NCBI GenBank assembly: GCA_902601475.1
Contig: CACKNK010000001.1
Location: 1-59,074 of the forward strand
DNA from: an uncultured SAR86 cluster bacterium
GTDB lineage: Bacteria; Pseudomonadota; Gammaproteobacteria; Magnimaribacterales; D2472
Reading direction: 5' to 3'
DNA length: 59,074 nt
The first letter of the stretch is position 1, and the number at the start of each line of letters is the position of its first letter. A model generated the notes under the pieces. The model ran no database searches, was not told where the DNA came from, and was given only the letters and a program-made list of their open reading frames with translations. Shown here piece after piece: positions 53,403 through 59,074 of this stretch. A program made the position numbers and the translations under genes.

Positions 53403-54761
53403 TTATTTAAAACATTGATAATTCAATGTCGCTGTGTAGTTATTAGCACTTCGTTTATAAATATTGATGGTGCTTCTTGAGTCACTGAAAACGGCTCCAA
53501 GATTGGTTGACCAACACAACCCTAAGGATCGAGTCAGGTTAATTCTTAAGGACTCAAGACGATCAACACGTTTACCAAAGAGTGGAAAGTCAGCATCGTG
53601 CGCTTTATCTGCATAACTGTATTTTGATGAGAGCTGCCAACCGGTTTCCAACGGTTTTGAGTAGGTCAGTTCAAGACCAAAATTTTCAAAAAATTCATAA
53701 TCCACCCCACCACGAAAGTTTTCAATAATGGCTTTATAGCCGACAATCCCTTGACCACCGGGGATGGAAAAAGTTTGACCGAAGGCAAAGCCATTAATGC
53801 GTCCACTTTTCATGGGCGAGGTAGCAAATGATTTTTCATCTCGGTAATAAGAGAGCAAAATTGACGAACCATTGGATAATAGTCCTGAGTAATCAAGGCT
53901 AATGCGCCCGCTTCTTAGAATTTCCTCTCGATTAAGAACCACTCTGACTAAATTAATGCTTGGGGAAAAGACTGCATCTTCAATATCTAGAAAACTTAAT
54001 AAATCACAGCAACCATGCTCAGTTACCCTGAAAAAGTTTTCATCTAGATTAAAGTTGCGTCTCACTGAGATCACATTGCTTTGCACATTAAACTGTTTGA
54101 ACGTATTAAGAACATCACTCCCGTAGCTGAAGAAGTATTGGATGTTATCACCCCTAGGGTGATTAAGATCTTGTTCAATGCTCAATGAATAATTAAGCAA
54201 CGTACTTTTATCGGATGCTCTTTTTGAGTCTTCATCAACATCCAATAAAAAATCACCAATCTCAATAAAATCAGCATTAATACCAGAATTACCGTTAGTG
54301 GTATGCTTAAAGCCAATGCTTATGGTTTGTTGAAACTTGATGGGCTCCTGAGCCTCTTCAATGGCTTCTAAAAATTGATTCACTCGATTGAGTACTTCTG
54401 GTGGTGGGTTAAATTCTTTAACGCTTTTAAGATAGGTATTTGCTAACGCAAAAGCTCCCAACCTGAAGTACAAAACTCCTAGTTCAAGTCTGATTCGTGG
54501 AAGTTCATTATCGTAGATCAGCATCTGCTCAAACACTCCAATCGCAGCCTCCAGATCTCCCACTAAAATGGATAAGTTAGCGTATTCAAATAAGAGCGTT
54601 AGATTCGTGGGATCGGCAAACATCTTTTTAAAAACCGCGTCCCTCTGTTCTTGGACCTTTGCCAACGCAACAGGGTCAGTAATTGCTGGCGCCACGTTTT
54701 GTGCCTGAAGGAAATCAATGCATAAAGTTAATGCTATTAAGAGTGCAAGAATTTTTCTCAA
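53403..54761 (-). CDS. TPR plus outer-membrane beta-barrel protein, Slam-like
   Basis: From TTG at 54761 (AGGGAA 9 bases upstream) it has a signal peptide ending near FLQA-QN. Tetratricopeptide-type helices follow at about 35-155 (NLTLLFEYANLSILVGDLEAAIG, RLELGVLYFRLGAFALANTYL). A beta-barrel of about 300 residues then ends in an aromatic strand (YTATLNYQCFK). This TPR-barrel order is that of surface lipoprotein assembly modifiers, though the partner here is not a lipoprotein. The in-frame ATG at 54794 lies within the operator and gives no signal peptide, so it is rejected. Confidence 0.75.
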   Translation of the reverse strand: MRKILALLIALTLCIDFLQAQNVAPAITDPVALAKVQEQRDAVFKKMFADPTNLTLLFEYANLSILVGDLEAAIGVFEQMLIYDNELPRIRLELGVLYFRLGAFALANTYLKSVKEFNPPPEVLNRVNQFLEAIEEAQEPIKFQQTISIGFKHTTNGNSGINADFIEIGDFLLDVDEDSKRASDKSTLLNYSLSIEQDLNHPRGDNIQYFFSYGSDVLNTFKQFNVQSNVISVRRNFNLDENFFRVTEHGCCDLLSFLDIEDAVFSPSINLVRVVLNREEILRSGRISLDYSGLLSNGSSILLSYYRDEKSFATSPMKSGRINGFAFGQTFSIPGGQGIVGYKAIIENFRGGVDYEFFENFGLELTYSKPLETGWQLSSKYSYADKAHDADFPLFGKRVDRLESLRINLTRSLGLCWSTNLGAVFSDSRSTINIYKRSANNYTATLNYQCFK

Positions 54762-54775
54762 GATATTGGATTCCC

Positions 54776-54808
54776 TAAAATGACAATGCGTCATTTTACT
54801 ACTAAGAT
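54776..54808. promoter_or_regulatory. TetR-type operator and tetR promoter
   Basis: TAAAATGAC-AATGC-GTCATTTTA (54776-54798) is a perfect 9-5-9 inverted repeat in the gap between divergent genes. On the plus strand ATGACA (54780-54785) with a 17-base spacer and TAAGAT (54803-54808) forms a promoter for tetR whose -35 lies in the dyad. The same geometry occurs at 53382. The dyad also lies just upstream of the barrel gene start. Confidence 0.7.
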
Positions 54809-54838
54809 GCGAGTTTTTAAATTATTATTTACTTATAA

Positions 54839-55477
54839 ATGGCAGAAAAAATAAAGAAGTCAGATCAAACCAAAGCTAGGCTGATGCAGGCAATGTGGGA
54901 GCTGATCTTAGAGGGTGATAAAGTTATTTCGGTTAAAACCATAACTGAAAAGGCAAAAACAGCATATGGATCATTTTATCGATATTACAGGAATTTAGAT
55001 CAAGTCCATAAGGAATTGATTGAATATCGAGCGACTATTTTGGCTGAATTTGCTGAAGCAGAATTAGTAAATATTGAATCACCTCTTTTGCGCTTATACG
55101 TGGGTTATTACTTTGCCATTGGAATTTTCCAGCAAGAAAATGTTTATCAATGGCTGAGACAGCATCCTAATTTTATGAACCAAACTTGGGCAACCTTCAC
55201 GCATGCAACCGCTGAGGCCTTTTTAAAAGAATCCCTTAAGGTGAAAGATGTTCCTGAATTCACGCAGGAAAATTATGAGCACTACCTTCGTGTGAGAGAA
55301 TATATTTATTGGACCTATCAGCATATTATTCGACAACTCAATGAGGGGAAAAAACTGGATGTCATCTACTCAGAATTTATGGATGCAGTGAATTTGTTTA
55401 ATTTACCGCCTCATATTCATCAAGAGCTAACAAACGAAGCAGTTAAACTAGCAGTTAAATTCACCTTACCTAGTTAA
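54839..55477 (+). CDS. TetR/AcrR-family transcriptional regulator
   Basis: It has 212 residues. The N-terminal DNA-binding domain begins TKARLMQAMWELILEGDKVISVKTITEKAKTAYGSFYRYYRNLDQVHKEL, with the TetR helix-turn-helix. The C-terminal ligand domain is all-helical and of unknown specificity. It is encoded divergently from the TPR-barrel gene, with a palindrome between them that is its likely operator, and 13 bases before the adenylate cyclase gene, so it is co-transcribed with the cyclase. Confidence 0.88.
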   Translation: MAEKIKKSDQTKARLMQAMWELILEGDKVISVKTITEKAKTAYGSFYRYYRNLDQVHKELIEYRATILAEFAEAELVNIESPLLRLYVGYYFAIGIFQQENVYQWLRQHPNFMNQTWATFTHATAEAFLKESLKVKDVPEFTQENYEHYLRVREYIYWTYQHIIRQLNEGKKLDVIYSEFMDAVNLFNLPPHIHQELTNEAVKLAVKFTLPS

Positions 55478-55490
55478 TTTCCATCCATTC

Positions 55491-57680
55491 ATGCAATTTT
55501 CAATTAAACAGATTATAAAAGTAGGACTGTATGGATTGGCTGTCTTAGTTAGTTTGCTGCCGATTCTTAATCCCTTTAGCATCTTTACGAATTTACAAAA
55601 CTATTCGTTTGATACCTTTCAGCAACTTTTTCCAAGACAAGTTTATGAAGACGATCCGGTTGTAATTGTTGATATTGATGACCGCTCTTTAGAGCTAGTA
55701 GGACAATGGCCTTGGTCACGAACCACACTTGCAAGATTAACGGATCAAACTTATGCAGCAGCTGCTTTGGGTTTTGATATCGTCTTCGCTGAGCCTGATC
55801 GAACTAACCCCCGCAATCTTATAACTCAGTTTCCTAATAATCTTGCCCTGAGGCAGCAGGTAGAATTACTGCCAGATAATGATGAGGTATTTGCTCGAGC
55901 TATAGCCAATCATGGCACGGTGGTGCTGGGTGTAGCGGTGAATAACTCTGATGAAACTTTGCCCCTGACTAAGGCAAAATTTGGCTTGGTAACTCAAGGA
56001 GATAACCCTGACCAGTTCTTACCTGCCTACACTGGATTAAAACCAAACATCTCCTTGCTTGAGGATAATGCAGCTGGAATTGGAACCATGAGCATTGGTA
56101 ATAATGATTCGGTAGTGAGAAGCTTACCAACTTTTGATCGTGTTGGAGAAGCCGTGATACCAAGTTTAGGACTTGAGCTTGCTCGGGTTGCTATTGGTGC
56201 TTCAACTTTTCAAATTAAAGCTTCCAATGCCTCCAGCGAAGAAGCTTTTGGTGCCCAAACGGGAATTAATAACATCAAACTTGGGCCTTTAACCATGCCC
56301 ACTACCCCTGATGGGCAATCATGGATTTACTTCGCACCGACTGCAGAGTTAGTGACCGTCTCCGCCTGGGATGTACTATCTGGATCGATCGATCCTGATT
56401 TCTTTTCTGGGAAAGTAGTATTGGTGGGGACTTCGGCTGCGGGTTTATTTGATCTTCGATCCACTCCAATTGAAAAAAATATTCCAGGAGTCACCATTAT
56501 CGGTCAGTTTGTCCAGCAAATTTTTGCTAATGAGTTCTTACAACGACCCGATTGGTTGTTTGGCGCAGAATTTATTGCTGGTTTGGTTTTGTCTTTATTA
56601 ATTACTTTCATGATTCAAACTCTTGGCCCAATAGGAGGCTTGACGGTTTTGGGGATGGGTTCAGGCGGTATTATTGGTGGTAGCTGGTATTTCTTTAAAT
56701 CTAAACTATTTTTAGTCGATCCGATTTCGCCTTTAGTAATTATTTTAACTGTTTATGTGGCAGTAACGTTTTTTAACTTCCTCTTCACAGAGCTTGAAAG
56801 AAGTCGAGTACGTGGTGCTTTTGCACAATATATGTCTCCAGAAATGGTTAATCGTCTGGCTGAATCTAATGAATCACTGAAACTTGGAGGGGAGCGCAAG
56901 GAAATGACCATGCTGTTTTCTGATATTCGTGGTTTTACTAAGATCTCTGAGCAATACAAACAAGACCCTGAAGCCCTAACAGATTTGATCAATCGCTTAT
57001 TAACTACCCTTTCTAATGAAATCTTAGAATGCGAGGGAACCATTGATAAATACATGGGGGATTGCATTATGGCCTTTTGGAATGCGCCTGCCTCACAAGA
57101 CAATCATGCGGAGCTTGCCATTCAAGCGGGCGTCAAAATGCGAAAGGCACTTAAAGAACTCAATGACGAACTGGTTGGTGAGGGAAAACTTGCCATGGAG
57201 ATTGGCATTGGCATAAATACAGGTGATTGCATTGTAGGGAATATGGGCTCAGATAAACGCTTTGACTATACAGTATTAGGCGATGCGGTTAACTTAGCAG
57301 CTCGACTTGAGGGCCAGTCAGGAACGTATGGTGTCAACATTGTTTTGGGTGAAGAAACAGCGAAACAAATGCCAGATTTCAAGCTAATTGAACTGGATTT
57401 AATAGCGGTAAAAGGAAAAAGTGAGCCAGTTAGAATTTATACCTATTTGAGTGAATTGCATATTGATGAAGCTGCCAAACTGAAAGAGCCACATAATGCA
57501 ATGCTAGCAAAATATAGGCAACAAAATTGGGATGAGGCAGAAGGCTATTTATTAAAAGCAAAGGCTCAGGCTCCTGAGCTAGAAAAATACTATCAATACT
57601 TTCAAGAAAGGATAAATCAATTTAGAATACAGCCCCCAAGATTTGATTGGAATGGTGTAAATGTTGCAACAACTAAATAA
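55491..57680 (+). CDS. CHASE2-domain adenylate cyclase
   Basis: This is an inner-membrane receptor cyclase of 729 residues. A membrane segment at about 10-30 precedes a periplasmic CHASE2 sensor domain (about 45-345: VVIVDIDDRSLELVGQWPWSR, ALGFDIVFAEPDR, GKVVLVGTSAAGLFDLR). Two to three further membrane segments (about 355-440) and a class III cyclase domain (about 465-650) follow. Both metal Asp are kept (FSDIRGF near 478; KYMGD near 522), with adenine-type Lys in IDKYMGD and Asp in VLGDAVNLAARLE, plus the Asn/Arg transition-state pair, so cAMP is the expected product. A helical tail follows. Confidence 0.92.
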   Translation: MQFSIKQIIKVGLYGLAVLVSLLPILNPFSIFTNLQNYSFDTFQQLFPRQVYEDDPVVIVDIDDRSLELVGQWPWSRTTLARLTDQTYAAAALGFDIVFAEPDRTNPRNLITQFPNNLALRQQVELLPDNDEVFARAIANHGTVVLGVAVNNSDETLPLTKAKFGLVTQGDNPDQFLPAYTGLKPNISLLEDNAAGIGTMSIGNNDSVVRSLPTFDRVGEAVIPSLGLELARVAIGASTFQIKASNASSEEAFGAQTGINNIKLGPLTMPTTPDGQSWIYFAPTAELVTVSAWDVLSGSIDPDFFSGKVVLVGTSAAGLFDLRSTPIEKNIPGVTIIGQFVQQIFANEFLQRPDWLFGAEFIAGLVLSLLITFMIQTLGPIGGLTVLGMGSGGIIGGSWYFFKSKLFLVDPISPLVIILTVYVAVTFFNFLFTELERSRVRGAFAQYMSPEMVNRLAESNESLKLGGERKEMTMLFSDIRGFTKISEQYKQDPEALTDLINRLLTTLSNEILECEGTIDKYMGDCIMAFWNAPASQDNHAELAIQAGVKMRKALKELNDELVGEGKLAMEIGIGINTGDCIVGNMGSDKRFDYTVLGDAVNLAARLEGQSGTYGVNIVLGEETAKQMPDFKLIELDLIAVKGKSEPVRIYTYLSELHIDEAAKLKEPHNAMLAKYRQQNWDEAEGYLLKAKAQAPELEKYYQYFQERINQFRIQPPRFDWNGVNVATTK

Positions 57681-58407
57681 ATGCTTATTCGTAGCTATCG
57701 CATTGATTGGCACGCATTCTTTTGCATCAGCAATTATCAATATAGAGGACTTACGTCAAGAAGGTGAAGTGGGATTATTTCAATCAATATCCGGTAGTCT
57801 TGATGCATCAAGAGGAAACCGTGATCGAGACTTTTATACATTTACATACAGAATTGATAACAATTCAGATGCCGTTGATTCTTTCTTAGTCATGAGTCAG
57901 TCAGAGCGAAAATATGTTGGCGATGTTATCGATGAATCCAATTTTTTTCATGGGCGCTTAATCTTTAAAAATAAATCTAAGCTACATTATGAATTATTTG
58001 CGCAACGCTCTGAAAACCCCTTTAGAAACTATAGAAAAAGAGAGGTCACTGGTTTGGGCTTTAGATACCTAATTAATGATCATGCAAGATTGGGTATGGC
58101 TTTTATTAATGAAGATGAAGAGGATCTGAATATGATCAATACCAAAACAGATCGCTTAAATATCTATTTTCATGATGATTTTGAAGTGGGTGAGAACATT
58201 TATTTTAATACCACCATCTATGTTCAGCCCTCTATTGACGACTTCAGCGATGATGTTAAATCAAGTGCTATTTTTGCTCTTGATTTTGAAGTTAATGAAC
58301 AAGTTACGATTTCACTTCAATATTCAAGGTTTAACGATAATGCTCCGCCATTAAATGCTGATAAAATGGATGAAAGCATTAGTACAAAATTTTCATGGAA
58401 TTTCTAG
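57661..58407 (+). CDS. Outer-membrane beta-barrel protein, DUF481-like
   Basis: It has 248 residues. The signal peptide is residues 1-24 (SFASA). The rest alternates amphipathic strands (HYELFAQRSENPFRN, VTGLGFRYLINDHARLGMAF, ISLQYSRF) and ends in the barrel-type strand STKFSWNF with a C-terminal Phe. It resembles DUF481/YdiY proteins, but the family match is by pattern only. The first 20 bp overlap the cyclase gene, so it is coupled to the cyclase and may pass an envelope signal. Confidence 0.6.
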   Translation: MLQQLNKCLFVAIALIGTHSFASAIINIEDLRQEGEVGLFQSISGSLDASRGNRDRDFYTFTYRIDNNSDAVDSFLVMSQSERKYVGDVIDESNFFHGRLIFKNKSKLHYELFAQRSENPFRNYRKREVTGLGFRYLINDHARLGMAFINEDEEDLNMINTKTDRLNIYFHDDFEVGENIYFNTTIYVQPSIDDFSDDVKSSAIFALDFEVNEQVTISLQYSRFNDNAPPLNADKMDESISTKFSWNF

Positions 58408-58416
58408 GAGAACAAA

Positions 58417-59074
58417 ATGTTGGATAGTTTTTTAAATGTGGTCAATCAGGTTTGGAACGATGGTCTGTATGGCATTGGAATTACAGAACTTATAGTGTCT
58501 ATCGTTATTCTTTTTGGTGGATTTATTGTACGAGGTGTATTCATAGCGCGTGTTTTTAAATGGCTTGAAAAGCTTTCTGACCAGACAGAATCTGAAGCCG
58601 ACGATGCTCTTTTAGAAACGCTAAAAAAACCTTTGGGTTATCTTCCTATCACAATCGCTTTGTATGTGATTACCTTGTATCTACCTTTAAGCGGTACTCC
58701 TGAATTAATCGCACAAAATATAGTGAAAGCTGCTATTGCCTTTACAATTTTTAGCACCTTATCAAACTCTGTCCAGCCTATTTTTGGCATGTTTTCAGCA
58801 ACTAGTCTCTTAACAGCGTCCATGACTATGTGGCTAGAAAGAGCAGCTAGGGTCTTGATTTGGGTTATAGGTATTGGGGTTATACTTGATATATTTGGCA
58901 TTCAAATTGGACCGCTTGTCGCTGGTTTAGGTTTATTTTCAGTTGCGGTTGCTTTAGGAGCTCAAGATTTATTTAAAAATTTAATTGCGGGAATCCTTAT
59001 TATAGGTGAAAACCGATTCCAACCCGGCGATAGAATTGAAATCGAAGGTGAACTTCACGGCGTGGTTGAGAACA
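58417..59074 (+). CDS. MscS-family mechanosensitive channel, truncated by window end
   Basis: The first 219 codons are visible and run off the window. There are four to five membrane segments, then the pore helix and start of the beta domain: GLGLFSVAVALGAQDLFKNLIAGILIIGENRFQPGDRIEIEG, matching the MscS pattern AQDLxxNxxAG...ERPFxxGDxI. TAGGAG sits 7 bases before the ATG at 58417. It follows the barrel gene by 9 bases and so belongs to the tetR-cyclase transcript. Confidence 0.9.
   Translation, partial: MLDSFLNVVNQVWNDGLYGIGITELIVSIVILFGGFIVRGVFIARVFKWLEKLSDQTESEADDALLETLKKPLGYLPITIALYVITLYLPLSGTPELIAQNIVKAAIAFTIFSTLSNSVQPIFGMFSATSLLTASMTMWLERAARVLIWVIGIGVILDIFGIQIGPLVAGLGLFSVAVALGAQDLFKNLIAGILIIGENRFQPGDRIEIEGELHGVVEN

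Noticed and set aside
58638-58901. Minus-strand frame of 87 codons near the window end
   Set aside because: It is antisense to the MscS channel gene, whose own frame is open from 58417 to the edge and carries the MscS signature.

Overview
The window is a 59-kb piece of an AT-rich, tightly packed chromosome, most likely from a SAR86-like marine gammaproteobacterium. The reasons are the gammaproteobacterial gene orders tig-clpP-clpX-lon-hupB-ppiD-fabI and (hda / DUF2066) divergent from purM-purN-DUF3108, a proteorhodopsin with blue-type tuning, many 4-bp gene overlaps, and the absence of any insertion sequence, prophage, integrase or CRISPR array. The assignment rests on gene content only. No stretch longer than about 170 bases lacks a gene or a site.

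Layout. 1-8849: fabI, then a minus-strand protein quality-control block (ppiD, HU, lon, clpX, clpP, trigger factor). 8868-15376: tRNA-His, a glutamate dehydrogenase, a GST, trhO directly behind tRNA-Pro(UGG)/tRNA-Arg(UCU), folD, a FabY-like ketoacyl synthase, and maf. 15377-19965: folE, gpsA, htpG, a small zinc-ribbon gene and tRNA-Asp. 20131-25801: proteorhodopsin, tRNA-Val, xseA, an M23 peptidase, a TlpA-like lipoprotein, and wrbA. 25838-30760: a secreted DUF305/LVIVD protein, a small XRE-regulated membrane operon, and sppA. 30765-40116: hda, DUF2066, purM, purN, dcd, recR, dnaX, recX and small envelope genes. 40279-45661: hsp20, a DsbD-type reductase with a partner redoxin, an HNH nuclease, a TIGR02206-type membrane protein, and threonine dehydratase.

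The most unusual part is 45645-59074. A TetR-family regulator is divergent from a TPR-plus-beta-barrel outer-membrane protein. The barrel gene is followed by a 2125-residue secreted protein (FecR-like domain, acidic Ser-rich tandem repeat, seven cadherin-like repeats, large unassigned C-terminus), a small lipoprotein and a voltage-gated-type cation channel. On the other side the regulator is followed by a CHASE2-adenylate cyclase, an outer-membrane barrel and an MscS channel that runs off the window. One inverted-repeat motif, AAATGAC-N5-GTCAYTT, sits in the tetR/barrel intergenic region and over the -35 of the giant gene, and a weaker copy lies before the lipoprotein. I infer one regulon: a surface adhesin/sensor, its probable outer-membrane partner, and an inner-membrane cAMP-producing receptor.

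Other points worth attention: an A10 slippery run in dnaX placed to make a gamma-like subunit; trhO linked to its presumed substrate tRNA; a perfect palindrome in front of proteorhodopsin; matching promoters at the two heat-shock genes; and several probable leaderless transcripts.
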